Source: Pseudomonas sp. Leaf58 (lineage in GTDB: Bacteria > Pseudomonadota > Gammaproteobacteria > Pseudomonadales > Pseudomonadaceae). From it: a stretch of 64,000 bases of DNA. Each line of letters opens with the position of its first letter. Position 1 is the stretch's first letter. The position numbers and the translations under genes were made by a program. The notes under the pieces were generated by a model. That model worked only from the letters and a program-made list of their open reading frames with translations, was not told where the DNA came from and made no database searches. The DNA is taken from NCBI RefSeq assembly GCF_003627215.1, contig NZ_CP032677.1, positions 3,415,501 through 3,479,500 of the forward strand, read 5' to 3'. Positions 1 through 7,899 of the stretch are shown piece after piece.

Positions 1-1
1 G

Positions 2-145
2 AAAAACTTCGGTTCCAGCTACCCTATGGGGCGTCCAGGGCAGCCTGTTGAAGTCGCGCCGATCTACGTGCTGCTGGGCTCCGATGAGGCCAGCTACATC
101 AGCGGTTCACGCTACGCCGTCACCGGCGGCAAACCCATCCTTTAA
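2..145 (+). CDS. SDR family oxidoreductase, C-terminal fragment
   Basis: This is the last 47 residues of a gene that begins before the window. The readable tail contains 'MGRPGQPVEVAPIYVLLGSD' followed by EASYISG and a terminal VTGGKPIL. That is the usual ending of short-chain dehydrogenases of the YhdG/YghA type: substrate-loop proline, then the last strand with V-T-G-G. The catalytic Ser-Tyr-Lys and the nucleotide-binding glycines lie outside the window, so cofactor and substrate cannot be judged. A hairpin (152-173) follows the stop. The family call is good; the specific function is unknown. Confidence 0.8.
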   Translation, partial: KNFGSSYPMGRPGQPVEVAPIYVLLGSDEASYISGSRYAVTGGKPIL

Positions 146-151
146 CGAAAC

Positions 152-173
152 AGGCTCGCCAAAAAGCGAGCCT
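152..173. terminator. hairpin after the SDR gene, possible terminator
   Basis: An 8-bp perfect stem (AGGCTCGC / GCGAGCCT) with a six-base loop starts seven bases after the SDR stop codon. There is no run of T after the stem, so intrinsic termination is uncertain. Confidence 0.4.
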
Positions 174-300
174 CACCCGCTGATTTTTCCGGATACTTTC
201 AGGCTATGTTTACTGCATGGGATGGGCGGGCAAACGTTGCGATGAACTAATCAAGGCTGGATTGCGTCCACCGCGAAACAACAAGCGAGTCGATTTTCGA

Positions 301-804
301 ATGGCCAGCGAACCCGTATTAGCTGCACTTAGCTATCTCAAAGACAACCGGTTGATTTTGACGACTGCGGAGTCGTGTACCGCTGGCTGCATAGTGGCGT
401 TGTTAGCGGCAGTGCCCGGTACCGGAGAGGTGCTGGAAAGTGGCTATGTCGTCTACTCCCCCAGCGCTAAGAAGCGCTTGCTCGGCGTAAGCGCCGAAAC
501 CATCGAACGCTACGGCCTTACCAGCGAGGCGGTGGCCTGGGAAATGGCCTTGGGCGCATTGAGAGACAGCGATGCCAACGTGGTGATTGCCACCACCGGT
601 GTGGCTGGGCCTGCAGCTGAATCAGGCATACCGCCGGGCACCCTGTGTTTTGCCTGGGCGTTTGCCGGCGACACGCCAGCCGTTTTCACCCGCACCCAAC
701 GTTTTTTCGGTGAGCGGTCAGAGGTTATGCGCCAGGGGGCACTGTTCGGTCTGACCAGAATTGCCCACTATCACCAACGCTGGCTGCGCGGCGAGCGCGC
801 TTGA
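301..804 (+). CDS. CinA C-terminal domain protein (PncC-type nicotinamide-nucleotide amidase)
   Basis: This 167-residue protein consists only of the CinA C-terminal domain, as in stand-alone PncC. PncC deamidates nicotinamide mononucleotide to nicotinate mononucleotide in pyridine nucleotide salvage. The signature TTAESCTAG lies at residues 21-29 and contains the Ser/Cys of the active-site turn. A glycine-rich segment TTGVAGPAAESG stands where the family usually has T-G-x-A-G-P-G-G, so that loop is altered. The ATG at 301 is preferred over upstream starts because it gives the usual domain start and length. The downstream gene begins ten bases after the stop. The enzyme assignment follows the family; activity with the altered loop is inferred. 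Confidence 0.8.
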   Translation: MASEPVLAALSYLKDNRLILTTAESCTAGCIVALLAAVPGTGEVLESGYVVYSPSAKKRLLGVSAETIERYGLTSEAVAWEMALGALRDSDANVVIATTGVAGPAAESGIPPGTLCFAWAFAGDTPAVFTRTQRFFGERSEVMRQGALFGLTRIAHYHQRWLRGERA

Positions 805-814
805 GGGCGTGAAG

Positions 815-1321
815 ATGGCGGAAGATGAACGGCTATCGAGGAGTCATCCAGTGCAAGAGGACATGCCGATGCAGCGGCGTGTCTGGCGTTTCGAGCGAGT
901 GGGCTGGTACGTGCTCGTGGTTATCGTGCTGCTTGGCTTGGGCGGGCTATTTGGTGATGGCCCGTTAAGTGATGCCAAGGTGGTGAGCCAGGATGGTCGG
1001 TTAAAAGTTGAATATCAGCGCCTGAGTCGCAGTGGTACGACCGACAGCCTGTTCATCACCGTTCAAGGCCACCCTGGCCAGCCGGTGATGGTAGAGCTTG
1101 AGGGGACGCTACTGCGTCAAGCCAGTATCGAGACGATACAGCCACAACCGCAAGTTTCGCTGTCACATGGCCCGGCTCTGTTGCTGCAACTGGGCACCAG
1201 CAAAGACGGCTTAGCCACTTTGTACCTGACGCTGCGCAGTGAGCACGTGGGCACTTTGGAGGGCGCCGTCAGCGCCGGCCCGACCAGCGCAGTGCACTTT
1301 TCCACGTTCATGTACCCCTAG
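815..1321 (+). CDS. hypothetical single-span membrane protein
   Basis: This 168-residue protein is not one I recognise. The start at 815 has a gaggg ribosome-binding site seven bases upstream (803-807) and lies just after the PncC-like gene, so the two are probably co-transcribed. A basic stretch (QRRVWRFERV) is followed by one clear hydrophobic helix (about residues 31-48). The remaining 120 residues look like a beta-rich periplasmic domain with alternating hydrophobic residues. The DUF421 gene starts nine bases after its stop, which suggests a small envelope-related operon. It resembles the small membrane proteins that often accompany DUF421 genes, but no function can be given. Confidence 0.7.
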   Translation: MAEDERLSRSHPVQEDMPMQRRVWRFERVGWYVLVVIVLLGLGGLFGDGPLSDAKVVSQDGRLKVEYQRLSRSGTTDSLFITVQGHPGQPVMVELEGTLLRQASIETIQPQPQVSLSHGPALLLQLGTSKDGLATLYLTLRSEHVGTLEGAVSAGPTSAVHFSTFMYP

Positions 1322-1330
1322 GAGTGCGTC

Positions 1331-1774
1331 ATGGACTCGATCCTCCGCGCAGCCGGGATGTACGTCGCACTCGTGCTGCTGTTTCGCGTGGCCGGGCGGC
1401 GCTCGCTGGCTGACCTGACCACCTTCGATTTCGTCTTGCTGCTGATCATTGGGGAAGCCACCCAGCAGGCACTGCTGGGTGAGGATTTTTCGTTCACCAA
1501 CGCCATGCTGGTGATCGCTACGCTGATCGTTCTAGATGTGGGCCTATCGCTGGCGAAACTCTCCTCCAAGCCGTTGGCCCGGCTTCTGGATGGGCACGCC
1601 ACGCTGGTTGTTGAAAACGGGCGATTCCTTCACCAACGAATGCGGCGGGTACGCCTTACCGAGGACGATATTCTTGAGTCCGCGCGCGACAGCCAAGGTA
1701 TCGAGCACATCGAGCAGGTGAAATTTGCCATCGTCGAGCGTAATGGCAAGATCTCGTTTATTCGCGTCGACTAA
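1331..1774 (+). CDS. DUF421 domain-containing membrane protein (YetF-like)
   Basis: This 147-residue protein has hydrophobic helices in the first half: about residues 5-20, 32-50 and 55-75. They are followed by a cytoplasmic domain. The segment RRSLADLTTFDFVLLLIIGE is the characteristic G-R-[KR]-x-L-x-x-x-T-x-x-[DE] motif of DUF421/YetF proteins, and LEDGRFLHQRMRRVRLTEDD-like residues in the second half fit the soluble DUF421 domain. The family is widespread, and one member in spores contributes to germinant channels; its general role is unsettled. The gene is the third of a tight run (301-1774). It lacks the second copy of the soluble domain present in longer members. Confidence 0.85.
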   Translation: MDSILRAAGMYVALVLLFRVAGRRSLADLTTFDFVLLLIIGEATQQALLGEDFSFTNAMLVIATLIVLDVGLSLAKLSSKPLARLLDGHATLVVENGRFLHQRMRRVRLTEDDILESARDSQGIEHIEQVKFAIVERNGKISFIRVD

Positions 1775-1939
1775 GGCGTGGAGCTGGCTCCGCAATCATC
1801 AGGGGATGAACTACGCTTTAAAGCAACACCGCAGATCGAAGAAACATTGCACAGGGCCGTTACGGCCAAATGTTGGTGGTAAGGGAATGGCCATTCTTCG
1901 GGATCGACACCCTCATCGCCATCAGCCGGGGTACGCTCC

Positions 1940-3514
1940 GTGAGATTCAAACAGCCCCTGCTTGCAGTTCTGTTACTCACCCAGTTTGTTGGTGGTTGTA
2001 CGACACCAAATGTCCCCCATGAGCCCAGTCAGGCCCTGCCTGCCAACGCTTCAGCGCTCGGTCGTTCGATCCAAGCCCAGGTAGCCCCCCATCAAGGCCG
2101 ATCAGGCTTTCGCCTGTTCCCGGAGAACGCCGAGGCTTTCGCCGCCCGCGCCGAGCTGATTCGCAATGCTCAAAGCAGCATTGACTTGCAGTACTACATC
2201 GTCCACGACGGCATCAGTACGCGGATATTATTGAGCGAGCTGCTTGACGCCGCCGATCGCAGAGTCCGCGTGCGGATTTTACTCGATGACACCACTAGCG
2301 ATGACCTGGAGCGAACTATCGCGACCCTGGCCGCGCATCCGCATATACAGATCCGTGTGTTCAATCCGCTTCACTTGGGCCGCAGCACTGTCGTGACACG
2401 AACGATGGGCCGGCTATTCAACCTGTCGCAGCAACACCGGCGTATGCACAACAAATTATGGGTAGTGGACAATTCTGTGGCCATTGTCGGAGGGCGCAAT
2501 TTGGGGGATGAGTACTTCGACGCCGAGCCCAGCAGGAATTTCACTGACATCGACATGCTCGGTGTCGGCCCGGTGGCACAGCAATTGGACCAGAGTTTCG
2601 ACCAGTACTGGAACAATGCCCTGAGCAAGCCTATCGAGCAGTTTATTTCGATCAAGCCGACGACTGAAGACCTGAGAAATCTTCGGGCTCGGCTGAACAC
2701 CTCCTTGGAGGAAACGCGCACCCAGAATCACGCGCTCTATCAACAATTGATGAGCTACACCACCCACCCCCGCCTGAACGACTGGCGCCGGGAGTTGATT
2801 TGGGCCTGGAATAAAGCGATGTGGGATGCTCCGAGCAAGGTCTTGTCGAATGGCGAGCCCGCCCCATACTTATTGTTGACCACCCAGTTGGCACCCGAGC
2901 TTAACGGGGTCACCAAGGAACTGATCCTGGTGTCGGCCTACATGGTGCCTGGCAAACCGGGGGTGGTGTACTTGACCCGACGGGCCGACGCCGGCGTGTC
3001 GATCAGCTTGCTGACCAACTCACTGGAAGCCACCGATGTACCTGCCGCACACGGTGCGTACGCGCCTTATCGAAAAACCTTACTGGAGCATGGTGTGCAG
3101 TTGTTCGAGTTACGCCGCCAATCCGGTGCCAATGGCGACAGCGACAGTGGGTCGCGCATGTTTCACACTGGATCCTCCAATAGTTCCGACTCCAGCCTGC
3201 ATAGCAAGGCGATGATTTTCGACCAGCAGAAGGCGTTTATTGGTTCGTTCAATTTCGACTCGCGCTCGTTATTGTGGAACACCGAAGTCGGGGTATTAGT
3301 CGATGACCCCGAGCTCGCCGGGCGGGTGCGCGAGCTGGCTCTGGAGGGGATGGCACCGGCTCTCAGCTATCACACTCGGCTGGAAAACAAGCAGCTGATA
3401 TGGGACACCGAAGATAACGGCAAACAACATACGTTGACCGAGGAACCGGGGAGTTGGTGGCGGCACTTCAATTCGTGGCTCAGCAGCACGATTGGGCTGG
3501 AAAAGATGTTATAG
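1940..3514 (+). CDS. phospholipase D-like lipoprotein, cardiolipin synthase C (YmdC) type
   Basis: This 524-residue protein uses a GTG start. The N-terminus is a lipoprotein signal with lipobox FVGGC (Cys20), which predicts a lipid-anchored envelope protein. It has two HKD motifs: H170-x-K around 'MHNKLWVVDNSVAIVGGRN' and H421-x-K in LHSKAMIFDQQKAFIGSFNF. This is the duplicated phospholipase D catalytic pair. The family member ClsC makes cardiolipin from phosphatidylglycerol and phosphatidylethanolamine, so a phospholipid transferase or lipase role is likely. A substrate cannot be read from the sequence. Base composition is slightly lower in GC than in the genes after 4.4 kb. A 165-bp gap with no recognisable feature separates it from the DUF421 gene. 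Confidence 0.85.
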   Translation: MRFKQPLLAVLLLTQFVGGCTTPNVPHEPSQALPANASALGRSIQAQVAPHQGRSGFRLFPENAEAFAARAELIRNAQSSIDLQYYIVHDGISTRILLSELLDAADRRVRVRILLDDTTSDDLERTIATLAAHPHIQIRVFNPLHLGRSTVVTRTMGRLFNLSQQHRRMHNKLWVVDNSVAIVGGRNLGDEYFDAEPSRNFTDIDMLGVGPVAQQLDQSFDQYWNNALSKPIEQFISIKPTTEDLRNLRARLNTSLEETRTQNHALYQQLMSYTTHPRLNDWRRELIWAWNKAMWDAPSKVLSNGEPAPYLLLTTQLAPELNGVTKELILVSAYMVPGKPGVVYLTRRADAGVSISLLTNSLEATDVPAAHGAYAPYRKTLLEHGVQLFELRRQSGANGDSDSGSRMFHTGSSNSSDSSLHSKAMIFDQQKAFIGSFNFDSRSLLWNTEVGVLVDDPELAGRVRELALEGMAPALSYHTRLENKQLIWDTEDNGKQHTLTEEPGSWWRHFNSWLSSTIGLEKML

Positions 3515-3530
3515 CGGGGCAGGATAAATC

Positions 3531-3929
3531 ATGCAGATATGGACGAGGGGCCGCGACCGGCTTATCAGCCAATCGATGATGGCGCTGGGTTTTTGCGTTA
3601 TCGCAATCATCGTAGACACACGGGCATTAGCCGCACCTCAAGCCACGCAAGAAATAACGCGCTTGCTGGACTTTGTAGAGCACAGTGGCTGCAAGTTTTT
3701 TCGCAACGGCACCGAATACTCAGGCCCCCGAGCTCGAGCGCATCTGGAGGAGAAGCTGCATTATCTCGAAAGCAAGAACCTGGTGAAAAGCGCGGAGGAC
3801 TTCATCGACCTCGCTGCCACCAAAAGCAGTGTGAGTGGCCGTATCTACGAGGTTCGATGCTCAGAAGGTGCAGAACCCGCAAGCACTTGGTTGCAAAGAG
3901 AACTACAGAGGCAACGGCAACTTCAATAG
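3531..3929 (+). CDS. DUF5329 family exported protein
   Basis: This 132-residue protein begins 16 bases after the PLD-like gene and is probably in the same transcript. The N-terminal region carries a hydrophobic stretch (residues 15-34) ending in TRALAAP, a plausible signal peptide. The mature part has SGCKFFRNGTEYSG, a conserved HLEEKLHYL helix and a C-terminal second cysteine (YEVRCSEG). This matches the DUF5329 pattern of a small periplasmic domain with one probable disulfide. The function of the family is unknown; the link to the PLD lipoprotein rests on gene order only. After the stop, 3930-4155 holds nothing I can recognise. Confidence 0.75.
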   Translation: MQIWTRGRDRLISQSMMALGFCVIAIIVDTRALAAPQATQEITRLLDFVEHSGCKFFRNGTEYSGPRARAHLEEKLHYLESKNLVKSAEDFIDLAATKSSVSGRIYEVRCSEGAEPASTWLQRELQRQRQLQ

Positions 3930-4155
3930 TCTTTTCGTAAGCCAGTAGATCGCTGGGCCGACAACCGCCCATCGCTAGCAAGAAACGGCACGACTCACTA
4001 GTGGATGAAGACGTCTAGCCGCGGACTCGTCGTAGCGTGCATAGCCAGCTTGGCTTAGCAACCTCACCCGCTCACGATGACAACATCCCACCCGCTTCAC
4101 AGGCGAAATTCGCAATGGTGTTCCAACGGGTCGTTTTTCTATGCCCCAGAAACGC

Positions 4156-4181
4156 AAAAAGCCCTGAATAATCAGGGCTTT
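4156..4181 (-). terminator. intrinsic terminator of the tRNA-Ser gene
   Basis: Read on the minus strand, a GC-rich stem (AGCCCTGA / TCAGGGCT) with a short AT loop is followed by TTTTT. It starts six bases past the CCA end of the tRNA. Confidence 0.75.
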
Positions 4182-4186
4182 GAATG

Positions 4187-4274
4187 TGGCGGAAGCGTAG
4201 AGATTCGAACTCTAGGATAGTTGCCCATCGACGGTTTTCAAGACCGTTGCCTTAAACCACTCGGCCACGCTTCC
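4187..4274 (-). tRNA. serT: tRNA-Ser (anticodon UGA)
   Basis: This is an 88-base tRNA on the minus strand. The acceptor stem GGAAGCG pairs with CGCTTCC, followed by discriminator G and an encoded CCA. The anticodon loop CTTGAAA gives UGA, which reads UCA/UCG serine codons. The long variable arm (cgatgggcaactatc) is typical of a class II serine tRNA, and the T loop reads GTTCGAATC. A strong promoter lies upstream (4294-4321) and a terminator downstream. The 3' end faces the lower-GC block at the left edge, the side on which tRNA-integrating islands insert, but no integrase or duplicated tRNA end is visible. Confidence 0.97.
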
Positions 4275-4293
4275 AGCTCGTTTTGCGGGCGCC

Positions 4294-4321
4294 ATCATAC
4301 CGCAATGAAACACGCTGTCAA
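4294..4321 (-). promoter_or_regulatory. sigma-70 promoter of tRNA-Ser
   Basis: On the minus strand a perfect -35 TTGACA (4321-4316) and a -10 TATGAT (4299-4294) are separated by 16 bases. The -10 ends 19 bases before the mature tRNA 5' end. Confidence 0.7.
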
Positions 4322-4408
4322 ACTCTCTGTGTCGCGGGTTGCGGGAGCTCTGATAGACTCCTAGCATCTGAACGTTTGAAAACCACCGGTTTACCAAGGA
4401 GTGTCGCC

Positions 4409-5080
4409 ATGCGCGAACAGGATTACGCCGTACACCACGGCCAGCAGGTCGAGCAGCAGGAGATCAGCAAGGTCCTGCGCAACACGTACAGCCTGCTGGC
4501 ACTCACCCTCGCCTTCAGCGGTGTCATGGCCTTTGTGGCCCAGCAGATGCGCGTCGGCTACCCGAACGTGTTCGTCGTGCTGATCGGCTTCTACGGGCTG
4601 TTCTTCCTTACCAACAAACTGCGTGATTCGGCTTGGGGCCTGGTTTCCACCTTCGCCCTCACCGGCTTCATGGGCTTCATCCTCGGCCCTATCCTCAATC
4701 GTTACTTGGGCATGGCCGGTGGCGCTGAGGTGGTTAGCTCGGCGTTTGCCATGACTGCACTGGTGTTCGGTGGTCTGTCGGCCTATGTGCTGATTACCCG
4801 CAAGGACATGAGCTTCCTCAGCGGTTTCATTACCGCGGGCTTCTTTGTTCTGCTGGGTGCCGTAGTGGCCAGCCTGTTCTTCCAGATCAGCGGCCTGCAA
4901 CTGGCAATCAGCGCTGGCTTCGTGTTGTTCTCGTCGGTGTGCATTCTGTTCCAGACCAGCGCGATCATTCATGGCGGCGAGCGTAACTACATCATGGCGA
5001 CCATCAGCCTGTATGTATCGATCTACAACTTGTTTGTCAGCCTGCTGCAGCTGTTTGGCATCATGGGTCGTGATGACTGA
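4409..5080 (+). CDS. Bax inhibitor-1 / YccA family membrane protein
   Basis: This 223-residue integral membrane protein has seven hydrophobic helices and a short polar N-terminus (MREQDYAVHHGQQVEQQEIS). The segments NTYSLLALTLAFS and GFILGPILN, and the C-terminal pattern with an aspartate-containing polar end, are typical of bacterial BI-1/YccA proteins. Family members include the FtsH-associated modulator YccA and calcium-leak channels of the BsYetJ type. The start at 4409 has aaggag eight bases upstream (4396-4401), so the longer upstream frame is not used. A strong terminator follows (5096-5121), so it is monocistronic. Confidence 0.9.
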   Translation: MREQDYAVHHGQQVEQQEISKVLRNTYSLLALTLAFSGVMAFVAQQMRVGYPNVFVVLIGFYGLFFLTNKLRDSAWGLVSTFALTGFMGFILGPILNRYLGMAGGAEVVSSAFAMTALVFGGLSAYVLITRKDMSFLSGFITAGFFVLLGAVVASLFFQISGLQLAISAGFVLFSSVCILFQTSAIIHGGERNYIMATISLYVSIYNLFVSLLQLFGIMGRDD

Positions 5081-5095
5081 TTGATTGCTGCATGA

Positions 5096-5121
5096 GAAAG
5101 CCCGCTTCGGCGGGCTTTTTT
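5096..5121 (+). terminator. intrinsic terminator after the BI-1 family gene
   Basis: A stem AGCCCGC / GCGGGCT with a TTCG tetraloop is followed by six T, and a run of A precedes it. Confidence 0.88.
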
Positions 5122-5205
5122 GTGCCTGCACGGTTCAGCCCAAACACAAAGCCCAAGCCAGGCACCTGGTAGCCCTGCCCCAACCCACCCGTCAAGCACA
5201 CTCTA

Positions 5206-5227
5206 AAGCTGACCAACAAGTCAGCTT
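5206..5227. promoter_or_regulatory. inverted repeat upstream of the NCS2 permease, possible operator
   Basis: AAGCTGAC and GTCAGCTT form a perfect 8-bp inverted repeat with a 6-base spacer, 107 bases before the permease start. There is no T tract, so it is more likely a protein-binding site than a terminator. The binding protein is unknown. Confidence 0.35.
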
Positions 5228-5333
5228 ACTGCTCAAGTAGCCGTCGATCATGCCGCCATCGTGCTTTTCTCTACCGCAATCCCTTACCACCCCGTAGAAT
5301 GCGCTCCTTTTTCTTCCGGGGCAGCTTTCAGCA

Positions 5334-6713
5334 ATGAGCTCACACGAACACAGCCCAGGCGCAGCGGCGCCTGCAAATGAACTGGTGCTTGGCCTTGAGG
5401 ACAAGCCACGGCTGTTGATTGGCCTGCTGGCAGCCCTGCAACACCTGCTGGCGATCATCGTACCGATCGTTACCCCTGGCCTGCTGATCTGCCAGGCGCT
5501 GGGCGTTTCGGCGCGTGATACCAACCTGATCGTGTCCATGTCGCTGGTCATCTCAGGCATTGCCACCTTCGTCCAGTGCAAGCGCTTCGGGCCGTTCGGC
5601 GCGGGGCTGCTGATCGTTCAAGGCACCAGCTTCAACTTCGTCGGCCCGCTGATTGCCGGTGGTGCGCTGATGGTCAAGCAAGGCACACCGGTAGAAGGTG
5701 TGATGGCGGCCATCTTTGGGGTGGTAATCGCCGGTTCGTTCGTCGAAATGGGCGTGTCGCGCATCCTGCCCTTCGTCAAACGCCTGATTACACCGCTGGT
5801 GACCGGCATCGTCGTATTGATGATCGGCCTGACCCTGATCAAGGTCGGCCTGATCAGCATGGGTGGCGGCTTCGGCGCCATGGCCAATGGCACCTTTGCC
5901 AACGGCGAAAACCTGTTGCTGTCGGGCGTGGTGCTGGCGATCATTGTCATCCTCAACCGTATCCCAGTGGTGTGGATGCGCAGCTGCGCCATCGTTATTG
6001 CCTTGGCGGTCGGCTACGCACTGGCTGGCTACATGGGCCGCCTGGACTTCACCGGCATGCATGAGGCTGCGCTGTTTCAGGTGCCAACCCCGCTGCACTT
6101 TGGCCTGAGCTTCTCCTGGGCACTGTTCATTCCCATGCTGGTGATCTACCTGGTGACTTCGCTGGAAGCCATTGGTGACGTTACCGCCACCAGTAAAGTG
6201 TCGCGCCAGCCGGTCGAAGGGCCGCTATGGATGCAACGCATCAAGGGCGGCGTGCTGGTCAACGGGGCCAACTCGCTGCTGGCGGGTTTGTTCAACACCT
6301 TCCCGAGTTCGATCTTTGCCCAGAACAACGGCGTTATTCAGCTGACCGGTATTGCCAGCCGCCATATCGGTATGTGGATTGCCGTGATGCTGGTGCTGCT
6401 GGGGCTGTTTCCGAGCGTTGCCGGGGTGATCCAGGCGGTACCGGAGCCGGTGCTGGGTGGCGCAGCCATGGTCATGTTCGGGGCGGTTGCGGCTTCGGGG
6501 ATCAATATTCTAGCCAGCACCCGCCTAGATCGTCGTGCCCTGCTGATTATTTCGGTGTCGCTGGCGCTGGGCCTGGGTGTGGCGCAGGTCCCGGAATTCC
6601 TGGCGCATATGCCGGCAGCAATTCGCAATGTGCTGGAGTCGGGTGTGGCTACTGGGGGTATCTGCGCGTTGGTGCTGAACTGGTTCTTGCCAGAGAGTAA
6701 GGAACAGGCCTGA
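5334..6713 (+). CDS. NCS2 family nucleobase permease, purine (xanthine/urate) type
   Basis: This 459-residue protein has about 14 hydrophobic segments and belongs to the nucleobase-cation symporter-2 family. Recognition elements are the early GLLAALQHLLAIIVPIVTPG helix, the LEAIGDVTATS motif (about residues 283-293) and 'SSIFAQNNGVIQLTGIASRH' further on. The AQNNGVIQLTG form is that of XanQ/XanP/UacT-like purine carriers. UraA-type uracil carriers have E-N-I-G-V there, so xanthine or urate is the better guess despite frequent annotation as a uracil permease. It stands alone between two terminators. A GC-rich hairpin with six T follows it. Confidence 0.9.
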   Translation: MSSHEHSPGAAAPANELVLGLEDKPRLLIGLLAALQHLLAIIVPIVTPGLLICQALGVSARDTNLIVSMSLVISGIATFVQCKRFGPFGAGLLIVQGTSFNFVGPLIAGGALMVKQGTPVEGVMAAIFGVVIAGSFVEMGVSRILPFVKRLITPLVTGIVVLMIGLTLIKVGLISMGGGFGAMANGTFANGENLLLSGVVLAIIVILNRIPVVWMRSCAIVIALAVGYALAGYMGRLDFTGMHEAALFQVPTPLHFGLSFSWALFIPMLVIYLVTSLEAIGDVTATSKVSRQPVEGPLWMQRIKGGVLVNGANSLLAGLFNTFPSSIFAQNNGVIQLTGIASRHIGMWIAVMLVLLGLFPSVAGVIQAVPEPVLGGAAMVMFGAVAASGINILASTRLDRRALLIISVSLALGLGVAQVPEFLAHMPAAIRNVLESGVATGGICALVLNWFLPESKEQA

Positions 6714-6771
6714 GTCAGGTGCCTGTCGGTTAGGGCCATGGCGCTACTGCACAGGCCACACGATTGAATAC

Positions 6772-6812
6772 AAAGCCCGCCCCGCCATGCACAAGCGGGC
6801 ACGGGCTTTTTT
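6772..6812 (+). terminator. intrinsic terminator after the NCS2 permease
   Basis: A nested stem (AAGCCCG / CGGGCTT outside, CCCGC / GCGGG inside) is followed by TTTTTT. It lies 38 bases before the tusD start. Confidence 0.75.
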
Positions 6813-6849
6813 GCTTTATCATGGCACCATTCCTTTGCATGAGTTACCC

Positions 6850-7242
6850 ATGAAATTCGCTATCGCGGTGTTCTCCCCGGCCCATGCACCGTCTTCGCGG
6901 CGAGCCCTGCGCTACGCCGAGGCAGTGCTGGCCGGCGGGCATGAGATTGCCCGGCTGTTCTTCTACCAGGACGGGGTACATAGTGCCTCGGCCAACGTGG
7001 TCGCCCCTCAGGACGAAGTGGACGTGGCCGGCCAGTGGCGTGCCTTTATCCAGGCCAACCAGCTGGACGCCGTAGTGTGCATCGCCGCCGCCCTGCGCCG
7101 TGGCGTGCTCGACGAGGCCGAGGCCAGTCGCTACCAACGCCCGGCTGTGAACCTGCCCAAACCCTGGGAACTGTCGGGGCTGGGCCAACTGCATGAGGCG
7201 GTACAGGTAGCCGATCGCCTTGTTTGCTTCGGAGGCGACTGA
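6850..7242 (+). CDS. tusD: TusD, sulfurtransferase of the Tus relay
   Basis: This 130-residue DsrE-fold protein is the catalytic subunit of the TusBCD complex. The complex takes persulfide sulfur from TusA and passes it to TusE, for 2-thiolation of U34 in tRNA-Lys/Glu/Gln by MnmA. The reactive cysteine is Cys77 in VVCIAAALRRGV. The ATG at 6850 gives the family N-terminus MKFAIAVFSPAHA; an upstream in-frame extension from 6787 would run through the preceding terminator. tusC starts one base after its stop. The acceptor enzyme gene mnmA is in the same window at 28.1 kb. Confidence 0.95.
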   Translation: MKFAIAVFSPAHAPSSRRALRYAEAVLAGGHEIARLFFYQDGVHSASANVVAPQDEVDVAGQWRAFIQANQLDAVVCIAAALRRGVLDEAEASRYQRPAVNLPKPWELSGLGQLHEAVQVADRLVCFGGD

Positions 7243-7243
7243 A

Positions 7244-7603
7244 ATGGCCAAATCCTTGTTGATCATCAGCCGCCAAGCCCCCTGGAACGGCCCATCAGCC
7301 CGCGAGGCGCTGGACATCGCCCTGGCCGGTGGTGCGTTCGACTTGCCGCTGGGCATGCTGTTCCTCGACGACGGCGTATTCCAGCTCGCCCCGGGCCAGC
7401 AACCCACAGCCGTGCAACAGAAGAACCTGGCCGCCAACTTGCAAGCACTGCCAATGTTCGGCGTCGAGGCGTTGTTCGCCTGCAGCCACAGCATCACCCG
7501 CCGCGGCCTGGCAGCGGACACCCTTGCCCTGCCGGTACAAGTGCTGGATGACGCGGCACTGGCCGCACTGATCGCCCGTTTTGACCAAGTGGTAACGCTG
7601 TGA
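7244..7603 (+). CDS. tusC: TusC, sulfur relay subunit
   Basis: This 119-residue DsrF-like protein is the second subunit of the TusBCD heterohexamer. The N-terminus KSLLIISRQAPWNGPSAREALD and the middle GVFQLAPGQQP match the family. The ATG at 7244 follows the tusD stop by one base, with the ggagg of the tusD end (7231-7235) serving as ribosome-binding site. The subunit has no essential cysteine of its own; it is structural in the family. It overlaps the next gene by one base. Confidence 0.93.
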   Translation: MAKSLLIISRQAPWNGPSAREALDIALAGGAFDLPLGMLFLDDGVFQLAPGQQPTAVQQKNLAANLQALPMFGVEALFACSHSITRRGLAADTLALPVQVLDDAALAALIARFDQVVTL

Positions 7604-7899
7604 TGACAACCCTGCATGTAATTGCCCACTCCCCGTTTGGCGACGAGCGCCTGGCCAGCTGCCTGCGCCTGCTTGGTGCCAGCGACGCCCTGCTGCTGTG
7701 CGGTGACGCGGTGTATGCCTTGTGCAGCGGCAGCGAACCGTATCGCCAGCTGCAAGCCGCCGGCATAGCCCCACGCCTGTTCGCCTTGGACGAGGACGTG
7801 CAGGCACGCGCGGTCGCCAACGCGCTGGCCACAGCCGTGGACTACGCCGGGTTCGTCGAACTGTCGCTGCACTATGACAAGGTCAACAGCTGGCTATGA
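7603..7899 (+). CDS. tusB: TusB, sulfur relay subunit
   Basis: This 98-residue DsrH-like protein is the third subunit of TusBCD. It starts with MTTLHVIAHSPFGDERL, the family N-terminus. The ATG at 7603 overlaps the tusC stop in a TGATG junction; a GTG at 7600 in the same frame is an alternative. The stop overlaps the tusE start by four bases, so tusD-C-B-E are translationally coupled and should be made in fixed ratio. Confidence 0.92.
   Translation: MTTLHVIAHSPFGDERLASCLRLLGASDALLLCGDAVYALCSGSEPYRQLQAAGIAPRLFALDEDVQARAVANALATAVDYAGFVELSLHYDKVNSWL

Noticed and set aside
217..300. N-terminal extension of the PncC-like protein.
   Set aside because: The added 28 residues are not part of the family domain, and the ATG at 301 fits the usual length.
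1775..1939. Small gene between DUF421 and the PLD-like lipoprotein.
   Set aside because: Open frames here overlap both neighbours and have no start signals.
3930..4186. Integrase remnant or duplicated tRNA end next to tRNA-Ser.
   Set aside because: No stretch of the tRNA 3' end is repeated within 1-4186, and no integrase-like frame is present.
5123..5333. Purine riboswitch before the NCS2 permease.
   Set aside because: I looked for the conserved three-way-junction core and saw only a simple inverted repeat.
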